Assembly: GCA_951799425.1 (NCBI GenBank)
Contig: OX637393.1
Location: 7,758,244-7,822,243 of the forward strand
Length of the DNA: 64,000 bases
DNA from: Ilex aquifolium
Lineage: Eukaryota > Streptophyta > Magnoliopsida > Aquifoliales > Aquifoliaceae
Direction: 5' to 3'
Part shown: in pieces, positions 1 through 12,739 of the stretch
How positions within the stretch are numbered: the first letter of the stretch is position 1
Layout: each line of letters begins with the position of its first letter
Position numbers and translations under genes: made by a program
Notes under the pieces: generated by a model
The model's database searches: none
What the model saw: the letters and a program-made list of their open reading frames with translations, nothing else
Told to the model about the DNA's origin: nothing

Positions 1-388
1 AATTTACGTGTTTTCAAAGTGGGGAATGATTTTTCAAAAGGGTTACATGTGGTTTGATCTTGGTTTATAAATCTATACCTTCCGGTTGGGAATTTTGGGA
101 ATTGAATTCCTAATTGAGTTATTCAATGAATTAAGAATAATTAAAATACCAGATTTGTGCAAGGGATTCCCGTCGCTTTACTGTTTGTCAAATTTGAGTA
201 CTTTTTACGTTAGTCACTTTGTTTCACTTTAATTTGCATTTTAAAATTAATCTTTATTCTCCAGTAATCATTTAATATTTTTCTTTAGTTTCTTTGTTCC
301 TATCTATTATTCTTTTAATTTGTCTCTCTGTGGAATCGACACCCCAAAGCTGTGCTACAATTACCGTGTTATTCTTTGGGCGTAATCA
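1..388 (+). mobile_element. 5' LTR (3' part only)
   Basis: This matches 8632-9019 base for base by eye and ends in TCA just before the primer binding site. By comparison with the 3' LTR (1383 bp), about 995 bp of this LTR lie left of the window. Confidence 0.93.
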
Positions 389-393
389 AATTT

Positions 394-410
394 TGGCGCC
401 GTTGCCGGGG
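394..410 (+). promoter_or_regulatory. Primer binding site for tRNA-Asp
   Basis: The 17 bases TGGCGCCGTTGCCGGGG, six bases after the LTR end, are the reverse complement of the 3' end of plant tRNA-Asp including CCA. This is the site where minus-strand cDNA synthesis is primed, and tRNA-Asp use is typical of Athila-like elements. Confidence 0.9.
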
Positions 411-567
411 AGACGGTAGAAGAATTGTTAGATAGTTTTTCTTTTCAACAGTTTGCAAAAGCGGTAACTTCGTTCCTTCTTTTAGCTTGCTGCATTGTTA
501 TTATTATTATTATTTATCTTCTTTCTTTTTATAGTATTTTTATTCTTTTAGTGTTTCATTGCCTTGC

Positions 568-3500
568 ATGCACAGATATAGAGACACCTTGGGTAGATTT
601 GCTAGTAGGCCTGTGGTAGAGTTAGACTCAGATTTTTTAAATCCTTTATTTGACAATCCATTGAGTCCCGAAGAAATGGGTGAACACGAAGATCAACCCA
701 TTAAAACTCTTCATGATTACCTCCACCCTACACGCACATCCACACCATCATGCATCATGTTTCCAGCTAATACTCGCCAACTAGATTTTAAAACAGGGAT
801 GATACAGTTACTCCCTACTTTTCATGGCTTGGAAAATGAAAATCCATATGTGCACATTAGAGAGTTTGAGGAGGTAGTTGCAACTTTTCATAATCAAATT
901 GCACTTGATGATGTCGTGAGACTTAAGTTCTTTCCTTTCTCTTTGAAGGATAGAGCTAAGAGTTGGTTATACTCGCTGAGACCACGATCTATTGGGACAT
1001 GGAGTGAGATGACTCAGGTCTTCTTTAATAAATATTTCCCCCAACACAAGACCAATGCTTTAAAAAGACAAATCTCCACCTTTGCACAAAAGGATAGTGA
1101 GACTTTGTATCAGTCTTGGGAGAGATTTAAGGAGTTGTTGAGTATGTGTCCTCACCATGGGTATGAGAATTGGCGTTTAGTGAGCTATTTTTATGAGGGA
1201 CTTACACCTAGAGAACGCCAATTTGTGGAGATGATGTGTAATGGTGAGTTCTTACAAAAAGATCCTGATGAGGCCATAGAATACCTCAATGAGCTTGCTG
1301 AAAAAGCTCACACTTGGACTGGACCTAGTGCTACTGAAAGCACAAATAGGTCACGACCTGCAGGGAACCCAAATGGTGGTGGAATTTACCATCTCAGGGA
1401 AGATGATAGCCTAAAGGCTAAGGTTGAGATGCTCACTAGGGAGTTAGATGTGTTAAAGACTAAGGACTTAAAGCCAACACACGTGGCTAATCATGCAGAG
1501 TCTTTTGGACCATGTTTTGTGTGTGGCGGGGTAGATCACTTCGCCCAAGAATGTCTCACACTTGCTGAGATGAGAGGGATGTATGAGGAACAATGTAATG
1601 CCTTAGGTATGTACAAGAAGCCTTTTACACCTTACTCTGATACCTATAATCCGGGGTGGCGCAATCACCCCAATTTTAGCTGGAAGTCTGAAAATCAGCC
1701 ACCTGCACAACCCCCTAGATCATACCCTGCACCTTATCATACACCTACATCTTCTAGGAGTCCTTTAGAAGACACTTTGCATGCTTTTATTGAGACACAG
1801 GGTAAGACTAACCAAAAGTTTGAATCTTTGATTGTGCAGGTTGTTGAAGAAAACAAAGAGATAAAAAGTCAAATGTCTAAATTGATGAGCTCTTTGAGTG
1901 TGAATGAGCGAGGTAAGTTCCCTTCTCAAGCTCAGTCTGCACCCCATGGTCAACACATGGCACAAGAGAATTTGAAGGATGTGAATGCCATTGTGACACG
2001 AAGTGGTGAGTCATTACACACTCCAACAACGGACAAATCAGATGATCAAGATAATAGTGATGCCGATCTGCCTAAGGAACCTGAGGTGACAAAGAGTCTT
2101 GTTAAGGTACCATTTCCTCAAGCTTTAAAATCAAGCAAGCGAACTCTGGATGCTAACAATGAAATCCTAGAGAATCTAAGGCAGGTAAAAATCAATCTTC
2201 CTCTTTTGCATGTGATTAAACAAGTACCTACTTATGCAAAGGTTCTCAAGGATTTGTGTACAGTCAAGAGGAAGCACCTTGTGAAGAAGACAGCGTTCCT
2301 GACAGAGCAAGTTAGTGCTCTAATTGAGCAGCGGATTCCTCCCAAGTACAAGGATCCTGGTTGTCCAACCATTGCATGCAACATTGGAAATAATGAGTTT
2401 GGGCAGGCTTTACTAGATTTAGGAGCTAGTGTGAATCTAATGCCATATTCTATTTATTTGCAGTTGGGGTTGGGAGAAATCAAACCAACCACTGTGGTAT
2501 TGCAATTGGCTGACCGTTCAGTCAAAGTACCTCGGGGTGTGGTAGAGGATGTTCTAATTCAAATTGATAAATTTTATTATCCTGTTGATTTCCTAATCCT
2601 TGACACTAGTTCTGTTGTTGATACTACTTCTAAAATTCCTTTGATTTTAGGTAGGCCTTTCCTTGCCACAGCTAATGCTCTTATTAATTGCAGGAACGGG
2701 CTCATGAAGCTGTCTTTTGGGAACATGACTCTCGAGGTGAATATTTTTCATATTGCAAAACAGCCAGAAGATGATGACGAGAGCCATCAAGCATACATGA
2801 TTGACTCACTCATGGATAAGGGAGTTTCTATAGCTCATGATTTTGATCCCCTTGAGTATTTTCTTATTCATTCTGAATGTAATTCTATCAGTGATCCATC
2901 TGATGTAGCTGATATTTGTGCTATTTTTGATAGAACTCAGGACTATGGCACTCGGACATGGCAACCGAAATTTGAGGAGTTACCTGAGAAAGGTGAAAAA
3001 CAAATTCCTTCAAGTGTGGAAGCACCCAAAGTTGAATTGAAGCCTCTGCCTAAGGGCTTAAAGCATGTTTTCCTTGGTCCAGGTGATACTTTTCCTGTTA
3101 TTATCTCATCTGAATTGTCTGAGTCTCAAGGTGAGAAATTAATTCGGACCCTGAATGAGCATAAGTCAGCCTTAGGTTGGAACATTGCTGATATAAAAGG
3201 TATTAGTCCCCTGATCTGTTCTCATAAAATTAATTTGGAAGAAGGAACTAGCCCTCGCAGAGACCCCCAGCGTAGGCTTAATCCCACTATGAAAGAAGTG
3301 GTAAAAAATGAAGTGTTGAAACTATTAGATGCAGGAATCATATATCCTATTGCTGATAGTAAATGGGTAAGTCCTACACAGGTTGTTCCTAAAAAGTCAG
3401 GTGTTACTGTGGTAAAAAATGACCTGGGAGAGTTAGTTCCTACAAAACTTGTGACTGGGTGGCGGATGTGCATTGATTACAGAAAATTGAATGCTGCCAC

Positions 3501-5931
3501 CCGGAAAGACCATTTTCCTCTCCCTTTTATTGATCAAATTCTTGAGCGTGTGGCTGGTCATCCTTTTTATTGTTTCTTGGATGGTTATTCTGGTTATTAT
3601 CAAATTGAAATTGCATTAGAAGACCAGGAAAAAACCACTTTCACTTGTCCTTTTGATACTTATGCTTTTCGTAGAATGCCATTTGGATTGTGTAATGCAC
3701 CTGCTACTTTTCAACGTTGCATGATGAGTATTTTTAGTGACATGGTTGAAAATTGCATGGAAGTTTTTATGGATGACTTAACTGTTTTTGGATCTTCTTT
3801 TGATGCATGCTTATTGAATTTGGAGAGAGTGTTGACTCGTTGTGAGGAAAAGAAATTGGTTTTGAATTGGGAGAAATGCCACTTTATGGTACCTTCAGGT
3901 ATTGTCTTAGGGCATATTATATCTTCTAAGGGGATAGAGGTTGATCAATCTAAGATTGAATTAATCTCTAAGTTACCTACACCTAGGACAGTAAAGGATG
4001 TGAGATCATTTCTTGGTCATGCGGGCTTTTATAGGAGGTTCATACAAAATTTTTCCACCATATCTAGACCATTATGTGACCTCCTAGCTAAAGATGCCCC
4101 ATTTGAGTGGACACAAGCTTGTCAAGAGGCATTTAAAATGCTAATTGGCAAGCTTACCTCAGCACCCATAATGCAACCACCTGACTGGACTTTACCTTTT
4201 GAGATCATGTGTGATGCTAGTGATTTTGCTGTAGGTGCTGTTCTTGGACAGCGAAGAGAGGGGAAGCCTTTTGTCATTTATTATGCTAGTAGAACTCTAA
4301 ATAGTGCTCAAATGAATTACTCCACCACGGAAAAAGAGTTGCTAGCTGTAGTGTTTGCTTTGGATAAGTTTCGTGCTTATTTGATTGGTTCTCCTATTAT
4401 TATTTTCACAGATCATGCAGCCCTTAAGTACCTTCTTACAAAGAAGGATGCTAAGGCACGATTAATACGGTGGATTTTACTTTTGCAGGAATTTGATATT
4501 ACTATCAAAGACAAGAAAGGAGTGGAGAACATAGTGGCTGACCATCTCTCGAGGCTCACATTTGAGGATACCTCTGACCACCTACCAATCAGGGATGATT
4601 TCCCCGATGAGCATTTACTTTCTATTACTTCTCTACCATGGTTTGCTCATATTGTGAATTATTTGGTTGCAGGTGAGTTACCGGTGGATTGGAGCGCTCA
4701 GGACAAGAGGAAGTTCATGACTGAGGTACGTAATTTCTATTGGGATGACCCTTTTCTTTTCAAATACTGTCCTGACCAAATTTTAAGGCGTTGCATTCCT
4801 GATGAGGAGATTGCCAGCGTCTTGGAATTTTGTCATTCCCAAGCTTGTGGAGGCCACTTTTCTATGAAGAAAACCGCTGCAAAAATTCTGCAGTGTGGAT
4901 TTTATTGGCCCACCTTGTTTAAGGATGCGAATATCTATTGTCGCTCATGTGAAAAGTGTCAAAAGTTAGGAGCCATGTCCCGTCGTCATATGATGCCCTT
5001 AAACCCAATTTTAGTGATTGAAATTTTTGATTGTTGGGGCATTGATTTTATGGGACCATTTCCTCCTTCTTTTGGATATCAATATATTATTGTGGCAGTA
5101 GATTATGTGTCAAAATGGGTAGAGGCAGCAGCTTGCAGGAGCAATGATAATAAGACGGTAATTAAATTTCTCAAAGAAAATGTGTTATCTCGATTTGGTA
5201 TACCACGTGCTATCATTAGTGACCGGGGTACGCATTTTTGCAACCGTTCTTTTGAAGCTTTAATGAAAAAATATGGGGTGGTACATAAGATCTCTACTGC
5301 CTACCACCCTCAGACAAGTGGACAGGTAGAACTTGCAAATAGGGAAATTAAGCAAATTTTAGAAAAAACGGTCAACCCGGATCGCAAGGATTGGTCTTTG
5401 AGACTAGTTGATGCGCTTTGGGCCTACCGTACAGCTTTCAAAACTCATTTAGGCATGTCACCTTATAGACTTGTTTTTGGAAAGCCTTGTCACTTACCTG
5501 TGGAGCTCGAGCATCGAGCCTATTGGGCCATCAAGAATTTCAATTTTGACATGGGAGAAGCAGGTAAGCTTAGGAAGTTTCAGTTGACCGAGTTAGAGGA
5601 GTTGAGAAATGATGCTTATGAGAACTCTAAAATTTATAAGGCTAAAATGAAAGCATTTCATGATAAAAATATTTTGAGAAAAACGTTTAAACCGAATGAT
5701 CGAGTGTTTTTATATGATTCTAGACTCCATAAGCACCCAGGAAAACTTAGGTCTAGGTGGACCGGACCTTTTGTAGTGAAGAATGTTTTTGCACATGGGG
5801 CGGTGGAAATAGAGGATCTTAAGGATGGTCGGATCTTTAAAGTAAATGGTCAGCGCCTTAAAGTGTTAATTGATAGACAAGTTCCAATCGTGGAAGACAT
5901 TCCACTTGAGGATCCGGTCTATCAACCTTGA
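568..5931 (+). CDS. Gag-Pol polyprotein of Athila-like Ty3/gypsy retrotransposon
   Basis: An uninterrupted frame of 1787 aa from the ATG at 568; a TTG nine bases upstream is open but is not a likely start. Gag occupies roughly the first 300 residues. A CX2CX4HX4C zinc knuckle follows (C316, C319, H324, C329). The aspartic protease has D617-L-G-A-S. The reverse transcriptase active site is FMDD at 1067-1070. RNase H begins around residue 1210, with its first acidic residue near D1216. The integrase has an HHCC zinc site starting near H1423 and a D1493, D1552, E1588 triad with the canonical 35-residue second spacing. All catalytic motifs are intact and no stop or frameshift interrupts the frame, so the element could be autonomous or very recently was. 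Gag and Pol share one frame, so protease processing is expected to separate them. Confidence 0.95.
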   Translation: MHRYRDTLGRFASRPVVELDSDFLNPLFDNPLSPEEMGEHEDQPIKTLHDYLHPTRTSTPSCIMFPANTRQLDFKTGMIQLLPTFHGLENENPYVHIREFEEVVATFHNQIALDDVVRLKFFPFSLKDRAKSWLYSLRPRSIGTWSEMTQVFFNKYFPQHKTNALKRQISTFAQKDSETLYQSWERFKELLSMCPHHGYENWRLVSYFYEGLTPRERQFVEMMCNGEFLQKDPDEAIEYLNELAEKAHTWTGPSATESTNRSRPAGNPNGGGIYHLREDDSLKAKVEMLTRELDVLKTKDLKPTHVANHAESFGPCFVCGGVDHFAQECLTLAEMRGMYEEQCNALGMYKKPFTPYSDTYNPGWRNHPNFSWKSENQPPAQPPRSYPAPYHTPTSSRSPLEDTLHAFIETQGKTNQKFESLIVQVVEENKEIKSQMSKLMSSLSVNERGKFPSQAQSAPHGQHMAQENLKDVNAIVTRSGESLHTPTTDKSDDQDNSDADLPKEPEVTKSLVKVPFPQALKSSKRTLDANNEILENLRQVKINLPLLHVIKQVPTYAKVLKDLCTVKRKHLVKKTAFLTEQVSALIEQRIPPKYKDPGCPTIACNIGNNEFGQALLDLGASVNLMPYSIYLQLGLGEIKPTTVVLQLADRSVKVPRGVVEDVLIQIDKFYYPVDFLILDTSSVVDTTSKIPLILGRPFLATANALINCRNGLMKLSFGNMTLEVNIFHIAKQPEDDDESHQAYMIDSLMDKGVSIAHDFDPLEYFLIHSECNSISDPSDVADICAIFDRTQDYGTRTWQPKFEELPEKGEKQIPSSVEAPKVELKPLPKGLKHVFLGPGDTFPVIISSELSESQGEKLIRTLNEHKSALGWNIADIKGISPLICSHKINLEEGTSPRRDPQRRLNPTMKEVVKNEVLKLLDAGIIYPIADSKWVSPTQVVPKKSGVTVVKNDLGELVPTKLVTGWRMCIDYRKLNAATRKDHFPLPFIDQILERVAGHPFYCFLDGYSGYYQIEIALEDQEKTTFTCPFDTYAFRRMPFGLCNAPATFQRCMMSIFSDMVENCMEVFMDDLTVFGSSFDACLLNLERVLTRCEEKKLVLNWEKCHFMVPSGIVLGHIISSKGIEVDQSKIELISKLPTPRTVKDVRSFLGHAGFYRRFIQNFSTISRPLCDLLAKDAPFEWTQACQEAFKMLIGKLTSAPIMQPPDWTLPFEIMCDASDFAVGAVLGQRREGKPFVIYYASRTLNSAQMNYSTTEKELLAVVFALDKFRAYLIGSPIIIFTDHAALKYLLTKKDAKARLIRWILLLQEFDITIKDKKGVENIVADHLSRLTFEDTSDHLPIRDDFPDEHLLSITSLPWFAHIVNYLVAGELPVDWSAQDKRKFMTEVRNFYWDDPFLFKYCPDQILRRCIPDEEIASVLEFCHSQACGGHFSMKKTAAKILQCGFYWPTLFKDANIYCRSCEKCQKLGAMSRRHMMPLNPILVIEIFDCWGIDFMGPFPPSFGYQYIIVAVDYVSKWVEAAACRSNDNKTVIKFLKENVLSRFGIPRAIISDRGTHFCNRSFEALMKKYGVVHKISTAYHPQTSGQVELANREIKQILEKTVNPDRKDWSLRLVDALWAYRTAFKTHLGMSPYRLVFGKPCHLPVELEHRAYWAIKNFNFDMGEAGKLRKFQLTELEELRNDAYENSKIYKAKMKAFHDKNILRKTFKPNDRVFLYDSRLHKHPGKLRSRWTGPFVVKNVFAHGAVEIEDLKDGRIFKVNGQRLKVLIDRQVPIVEDIPLEDPVYQP

Positions 5932-7636
5932 CCACACCATGCAGGTATGTTTTTATTTATTTGTTTTGTTTTATTTTATTTTATTTTATTTATTTTATTT
6001 TATTTTATTTTATTTTCCTTTTAGTTTGCTGTTGTTTTCTTTGTTTTTATTTGCAGGTTAGTTTCATTTTGTCATTTCAGGTTACCATCTTTGGTGCTTA
6101 GCGAACTATCCATGTCACTCATCAGGTGTATTCTACCCTTTTTAGTTATTCTCCATTCAAATTTGATTCTTAAACATTGAGGACAATGTTTCATTTAAGT
6201 TGGGTGGTGGTGGTGCAAATTCAATATTTAAAATATTTGTTGGAACTCTGTGGCATATTTGCATGTGTCAAATGTTTTTAATTTTACATCACACGTGCAT
6301 CCTTTTCACATGTGTACTTATTCTCATTCATAGCCATCTTCGTGAATTCTTCAAACCCACCATAATCATTTTTTTTGCTGAAGCATTCACAGAACTCCTA
6401 ATGCACTCATCCAAGCTTTGTGGTAAGATGGTGGTTTGACACATGTAGCTAGAGAACTCTTTTGCTTAAGTATTCATGTGAGTTTTGGAGAGGATTGAGA
6501 GCCTACAATGCATCAAATTGTGATAAGCGTTCATTGATCTGTTGAATTGGGTACTTCTTTTGAGAATATCATTACATGGTTTGTGGTAAGATGGTGGGTA
6601 TACATGGGATATGACGAAGGTCAACTTAGGATCAACGTTTGAGCCTTTCAAGCTAACCCTTTCCACCATGGACCCCTAGTAGCCAAGTTTGAGCCAATAA
6701 ACACATGTAGCCTTTTCTTTTCATATGCTTACATTATCCATACCTCTCCACATTGGAGTATAACCTATACACTGATTTTTCCTACCCTTGTTACTTCCAA
6801 GTGTGTACTAGATGTGGAATTTTCTTTGAAAAAAAAAAAAAAAGAGAAAGAGAAAGAAAAGGAAAGAACACGAGTTACAAGGTGTTCAAGTGAGTAAGCT
6901 TCAAAGAAAAAATACCGAGGCTGGTTAGAAATAGAAAAAAATACCATGGTGACATTATTGTGTACCAAATTTGATCCAAAAAAAAAAAGAAAAAAAAAAA
7001 GAAGAAGGAAAAGAGGCATTATTCTATGACTTGAAAGGTTGAAGAGTACATCAAGTGAGAAATGTGGTTTATTGAGAGATTTAATGAGATTCCATTTGTA
7101 TGTACTTGGAAGTTTTTGAATCCTTTTCATTTTTTTTATATAGCCTCAAACCTAAGCCACGTTACAACCTTTTGTGTTGACCGTTCTGATCCTAAGTAAG
7201 GTTTTGGGAAAGCGTGGTGGAAGTCTCATTTGTTAGTATTCCTATCATAAGATCAATGTTTGTTTGTTGCTTGTACAGAATTGCCTAATTCCCTATGAGA
7301 GTGTGTGCACACCCATTGTCAACTCCATAGAGAGAATCTCCCCACGAAACACTTTTATACCCGTGAGTTATGGAGTTGAACCTTTCGCTTGAGATGTTCT
7401 TGATGTTGCATGTGTCAGGGCTTCTGGTAAGATGGATATAGTTTGGAACACACACACACTCTGTGGACTGCTTCAGGTGGATTGCTTGTGATGGGGTTGT
7501 TGAATTCCTAAGATTGTTTTGATATGTGAATCTGGAAAGTGTGACTTGATTGTCTTTGTGTGTGATTTTCTATGTTTTCTTTCATTGTTTTGGCATGAAA
7601 ATTGCTAGGGACTAGCAATGAGTAAGTTGTGGGGTG
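5932..7636 (+). other. Non-coding 3' region of the Athila-like element, ending in a short purine tract
   Basis: About 1.7 kb separate pol from the 3' LTR. Athila elements often carry an env-like frame here, but none is visible: the region is AT-rich with oligo-A/purine tracts near 6828-6870 and 6980-7015. A GGGTGGTGGTGG stretch near 6204 resembles the G-rich motif found downstream of pol in related elements. The likely polypurine primer is the short GTGGGGTG just before the LTR, ending at 7636. Confidence 0.6.
5969..6016 (+). repeat. TTTTA pentanucleotide microsatellite
   Basis: About nine imperfect TTTTA units lie 40 bases after the gag-pol stop, in the retrotransposon 3' region. Confidence 0.85.
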
Positions 7637-9019
7637 TGATGAGTGCGCGAAAGTGCATTCTAAATACCCTATTATTTGATTAAAATGCAAAAATGTGAAT
7701 AGAAATAATTGGATATAATTTATATTATTGAATTTAATATCTATTCACATTGAGATATATTTGAGCATCATTTTATAATGTTTTAAATCTTAAATATTGC
7801 ATTATTGGTTGATGAAAGATAATTTACAATTGGGCTTTTATATTTGTTTTTATTTTGATGACAGCCCATGGAGTAAAAAGAGTTGAAATTGATGCAGCTG
7901 TCAATTGGATCCATCACTCAACAGATTTGGGCTTTAGCTTTTCCAAATACAAGTGGGTTTGGGCTTTAGGGGCTGAAGAAGAAAAGCTGAAATCAAAAAG
8001 GATTGAAATAGAAAAGTTGAAAAAGAGAAGGGAGGAAGATGTTATTTTTAAAACAAGGAGTTAGAGTTTTAATAAAAAAAAACCCTTTCTTTTTCCTTGC
8101 ATGTGGCGGCTGGACTTTGGCTTTGACCTTTTCATATATAAAAGGCTGGCTTTTTCATTCTTAGGAGGTGTGTGACGGCTGGAGAAAAAGAGAAGGTGGG
8201 AGGAGGCGCTGTTCTGGGCAAAAGGCAGACGACGAAACAGAGAGCAGAAACAGGCCGATGACCACCGGTTTGTTTTATTTTTTTTGGGAGATTTTTGTTG
8301 TCCAGTATATTTATGGGTAACTAAATTCTCAAGTAAGGCGAGGGTTGAACTTGCACAATAGATGATAGTTTATTTATTTTTAATTTATGCATTTGATTTC
8401 TAATTAGTAAAACTCTTTTGTTTTATCATTCTCAATTTATTGTTGAGGTTTTCTTCTCCGAATAGTCATAGAATTTATTCTGTTTATGGATTCAGTCATG
8501 CTTTTTCTATTAAATGGATTAGTTCTTTGATTATGTTTGGATCAATTATTTATCTATATTGATTTAATTCTTTGCTGCAATATTGCTTCTTGAGTATATT
8601 GTCGTCGTTGAATTTTTTCAATAGTGATAATAATTTACGTGTTTTCAAAGTGGGGAATGATTTTTCAAAAGGGTTACATGTGGTTTGATCTTGGTTTATA
8701 AATCTATACCTTCCGGTTGGGAATTTTGGGAATTGAATTCCTAATTGAGTTATTCAATGAATTAAGAATAATTAAAATACCAGATTTGTGCAAGGGATTC
8801 CCGTCGCTTTACTGTTTGTCAAATTTGAGTACTTTTTACGTTAGTCACTTTGTTTCACTTTAATTTGCATTTTAAAATTAATCTTTATTCTCCAGTAATC
8901 ATTTAATATTTTTCTTTAGTTTCTTTGTTCCTATCTATTATTCTTTTAATTTGTCTCTCTGTGGAATCGACACCCCAAAGCTGTGCTACAATTACCGTGT
9001 TATTCTTTGGGCGTAATCA
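7637..9019 (+). mobile_element. 3' LTR of Athila-like element (1383 bp)
   Basis: The LTR begins TGATGAGTGCGCG after a purine run and ends GCGTAATCA at 9019. It carries a TATA box at 8135-8143 and therefore a likely U3/R boundary near 8165. The last 388 bases equal the visible 5' LTR. The left boundary is placed at the TG following the purine tract and could shift by two bases. Confidence 0.88.
8135..8143 (+). promoter_or_regulatory. TATA box of the LTR promoter
   Basis: TATATAAAA lies about 500 bp into the LTR. Transcription from this LTR would read out into the flanking DNA beyond 9019. Confidence 0.65.
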
Positions 9020-9932
9020 GGCATAAAATGACACTTCGATTGAGAAAATAAATGCATTGAGTTTGAAAATATTTTGGTGACAACAAATAAAAAATCTAGG
9101 ATTCTATTTATCAAATTTTTTGCAGGAAATCTCTCACAAATAACTCAATTTTAAAAATTGGGTATAACATTTTCATTAAAGAGTATGTTTAGCCCCACCA
9201 AATTGTTGTAACTATAGAGACTCGACCCCAAACATTAAGCGAGAAAATCGGAGTTTTTACTAGACCAACCGCTCGGTGGTATGCTTAACTTCTTCTTTAG
9301 TAGGTTCATCTACAATATCTGGTGTTGCTCTCGTTGGGACGTTCCTCTTTGGATCGGTCTAGTGTAATCGAAGTCAACTGACTCAAATAAAATATGGGGG
9401 TGAGTTTTCACCGATCTGATCAGACTTTTCTAGATACTCAATCCTTGCTATAAATAATTCTTGGATCTGTTCTTGATGCGATTGACAAATGATTTTTCAA
9501 TTACTTCAGCAAGTGATAAGAGCAAGACACAAGAAATCACACCTGTACTATGTACATAACGTGTGGTTGACTAACATTGCAAAAGTTGTGTGATTTCCAT
9601 TGCCCTCAAAAAAAAAATTTCTTGCACGTTACTAGTATCATATAAACAATATATCATGTGCAAATTGATTAAGATTGTTTGTGACAATCTGGCACACCAA
9701 ACACACAATAATTGAGCTTGGAAAACCACGGCGCAGTATTAGAACATATACGTCCGATTGAGAATATGATGAGGGAGGATTGTCGACACCGTAAACGTGC
9801 AGCAGGCAAGTCCGAGAACCCCCGGTCGGACGGTCCAAGCCGGGGGTTAAAATCAATAATTTCTTGTTCAAGGACATGTTTACTTGTGTAGAACTGCTGG
9901 TTTTCAGGTTCACATGGTTTAAAGAAAAACCT
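9020..9932. other. Intergenic DNA, nothing identified
   Basis: No convincing gene or bounded repeat. Short frames on the minus strand (9638-10052) overlap in two frames and carry no recognisable motif. A GC-richer patch at 9770-9850 contains the short inverted pair CCCCCGG and CCGGGGG. Confidence 0.5.
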
Positions 9933-9934
9933 TA

Positions 9935-10232
9935 CTCCCTCCGTTCCTAAATATCTGTCGTTTAAGGTTTTTGCACAGGGATTAAGAAAGCTATTAAATA
10001 GCTCTAATATGAGTAAAAAATAATTGCACAAGACTAAAATACCCTTATTCAATACGTATTGGGAAGAAAAAGAATATGAAAGACACTTAGCTTACACCTA
10101 ATCTAATGCATTGAAGAGTTAAGGGTAAATTTGGAAGAAAAAATATTAATTATGCTTTGGTATCATGAAACGACAGATATTATGGAATAAACAAAAATAG
10201 AAAAAACGACAGATATTTAGGAACGGAGAGAG
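9935..10232. mobile_element. Stowaway-type MITE (Tc1/mariner-like, non-autonomous)
   Basis: About 298 bp with terminal inverted repeats of roughly 29 bp starting CTCCCTCCGTTCC and ending GGAACGGAGAGAG, with one mismatch between the arms. The flanking TA dinucleotides at 9933-9934 and 10233-10234 fit the TA target duplication. The CTCCCTCCGT start is the Stowaway signature. No coding capacity. Confidence 0.92.
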
Positions 10233-10328
10233 TATGTTGTAGGTGACTTACCTTCCTTATATAGTTAGTTGAGATTCCCAGGTCACAGGTGCATGGTCTA
10301 TGACTGGAATGGTTGAGTTTTCAGCCGA

Positions 10329-10726
10329 TTAATTGCATTGAATGTTCCCAAAATATGAAATTTATTTTATTTTAATCTCTAATATTTTAATTATATCACT
10401 TTGGTCACTGAAAATATTGAATATATTTTTATGTGGTCCCTCAAGCAGATAACATCTAAATTATTAACGTTTTTTTTTATCATAAACTTATCACGTGAAA
10501 ATTTGGGTAAAAATTTGGTCAATAATTATTCAAATTATTTTTTTACCTATATTTAGGTATAATGTGATAATTTTATAATAAAAAATCGTTAGCAATCTTA
10601 ACGTTATTTGCTTGAGAGACCACATAAAAATATATTCAATATTTCAGAGACTAAAATAATACAATTAAAATATTATAAAATAAAATAAGATAAACCTTAT
10701 ATTTTGGGGACTTTCGCTGTAATTAA
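10329..10726. mobile_element. Fold-back MITE with long inverted repeats
   Basis: Two arms of more than 100 bp face each other: the left begins TTAATTGCATTGAA and the right ends TTCGCTGTAATTAA. They share inner blocks such as ATATTGAATATATTTTTATG and the GTGGTCYCTCAAGC segment. No clear target duplication was found, so the superfamily is uncertain; a Mutator-like or hAT-like MITE is possible. Confidence 0.75.
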
Positions 10727-10904
10727 CCCTCCAGAGTGATTCTATTTTGGTACCAAAAAATTAATTTTTGATATTATAACTTTTAAGATATAAAACGTCT
10801 AAGTCAAAAGCACAGAAATTGAGAATCTGATTCTACCAACTTAACGCGTAGCTCCGTGTTCTCTACTTTACGAGGAATTGAGAATCTTAAAAGATAATAA
10901 GATA

Positions 10905-11090
10905 TCAATCGAATAAGGTTAGATGTTTGAATTTGGGAGTTTAAATTGAAATTCGGTGATTGATGACTATGTTAGTCTAGCTAGGTTCGTTTTCGAGAGG
11001 AATAACAGGTGCGGTCAAAACCCTCATGATCCCACCAAGCCTATCGAGATGGTCTCTGAACACTCTCCTTTATTTCTATCTATTTTTTTA
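10905..11090 (+). mobile_element. Degenerate SINE-like copy
   Basis: This stretch resembles the tRNA-derived SINE at 13785-13990: CTATGTTAGTCTAGCTAGG and a following GAGAGG correspond to CTATGCTAGCCTAACTAAG and GAGAGG there, with a weakly matching GTTTGAATTTGGGAG in the box B position. The promoter boxes are decayed. Confidence 0.4.
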
Positions 11091-12739
11091 ATATATATAA
11101 GATAATAAGATACCCAACCACTTGGATTATTATATCCAGTTTCATCTCTTAAGTCAAAGAGTATTGGAAGAAGTATGATGAACTGGATCACACCTAAACT
11201 TGATGCTATTTTATAATATTCGTATCAAAATATACACTATAAATAAGAATTCGAATCTACTAAGCACCTTTAAAGTCGTGACTACAAAATAAATTTCAAG
11301 AGAAAAGTTACGGTATTGTATTAAAAATTATAATTTTTTAAGATTAAGTTATAATTTTTTTTAGATGGAAGGCTGAAATTGATACTGAGAGTTTATGATT
11401 GATCATGAGTATTTGTGATCGATCAGGACCTTCAGTTAAACAATTATAGCTTCTTATTTCAAAATTATAACTTTACCATAAAAAGTGATAATTAAATACA
11501 ATAACAAAATTTTTTACTTTTCTGATAGCGTAGACTTTCCCAAATTTCAAATACACAATATCATTTTTAAACAACATATTTTAATAAGCCTAGTAATGGG
11601 TCATTTGGGGGCGACTACATGTCATTGTGTCTAAGTTGTATGGCATTAAACTGACATAGAGTGAAGGTGAAGTGTAGGGTCCTATAAATTTGTTTCGTTT
11701 TATTTATAATTTTAATAAGTTTTTTTTTATAAAATTTGAAGGTCATTTATAATTTTTGAGAGTCATTTACCGTTTTGAAGATCATTTACAATTTTAAGAG
11801 TCATTTACAATTTTTGATATTATTATTTTTAAGATCTATCACGCGTAACCCTAAAAAATTATAAATGACCCTTCAAAGAACTGCCAACCTCAAAAACTGA
11901 CAAATTAGGGGGTGTTTGGGTTGGTTTTACAAAACTGTTTTTTGTTCTTAAAACTATAAAAAAAAAAAAAAAAAAATTTGTTTGGATTGATTTTTGGTTA
12001 TTCAGTATTCAGGAAAAAGGTGGAAGCCGAGCTTAAAAAATTGAAAACAAGCCCAACTTGTTTTCCACCAGTTTTGAGGATTGGTTGTGAGAATTTTGAA
12101 AACATGGGGAAGAACTCAAACTCTTAACTAAACTTGAGTAAAAAAAAGGGTAAAAAGTTTGATTTGATATAAATCTCTTCAATGGAGAAACTCAAATTTA
12201 AAGGAAAAAAAAAAATCAAAATTTAAATGAAGAGAAATTCAAATTTAAAAAAGAGTAAAATATGATTATTAGATATTTAAAGGAATGTGTAATCTCACTA
12301 TTATAAATTTGAGTTTAAAAAAAGAATCTCTCTTGATTTGGGTTTAAAAAATAATTTCCCTTCATTTGATTATTTTTATCTAAATTTAAATTTGAGTATA
12401 AAAAAGGGTAAAGGCGGAAGTAGATCTAGTGTATACCAGATCTGATCTAGAATTTTTTTTTTTATATCACATCTGTTTTTTTTTTTTTATACTAGTTGTG
12501 TAGATGTGGTTGTGGATCTATGGCAGAGCAGTTGACTATTGGATTTTGTTCTTTTCTTTTATTTGTTGATTATGTGGCTTACTGGTTGTATACTTAGATT
12601 TGAATACTGGTTTTGAAGATCAGATTTGTTTTTTTATGTCAAATTTGGTTTTTATAGATTTGTTGATTCTTTTGCTTTTTTTTTTTTTTAATAATAAATT
12701 TATGTTCGTATATTTCACTAGTGCTTCTGTATATATATA
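11091..12739. other. AT-rich intergenic DNA
   Basis: No gene seen. 11738-11822 contains four degenerate units of about 25 bp built on GTCATTTACAATTTT. GGGGGTGTTTGGGTTGG at 11909 looks like a Tourist/Harbinger left end, but no partner end was found. Several A and T homopolymers are present. Confidence 0.5.

Larger units (their letters stand above)
1..9019 (+). mobile_element. Ty3/gypsy LTR retrotransposon, Athila-like (non-chromovirus), 5' LTR truncated by window edge
   Basis: The element runs from a partial 5' LTR (1-388) through a tRNA-Asp primer binding site, one long gag-pol frame (568-5931), a 1.7-kb non-coding 3' region and a full 3' LTR (7637-9019). The 388 visible bases of the 5' LTR look identical to 8632-9019, with no indel, which implies a recent insertion. 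The tRNA-Asp primer site, the pol domain order PR-RT-RH-INT without a chromodomain, and the DLGAS, FMDD and GRPFLAT motifs fit the Athila/Tat side of Ty3/gypsy. No env-like frame is present after pol. The target-site duplication cannot be checked because the left end lies outside the window. Confidence 0.93.

Noticed and set aside
425..619. 64-codon frame before gag
   Set aside because: It overlaps the gag start in another frame, is mostly low-complexity hydrophobic residues, and has no counterpart in known elements of this type.
9638..10052. Two overlapping minus-strand frames of 91 and 127 codons
   Set aside because: They overlap in different frames, run into the Stowaway MITE and show no recognisable motif.
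11909..11930. Tourist-like element starting GGGGGTGTTTGGG
   Set aside because: No complementary end with a matching TTA duplication was found downstream.
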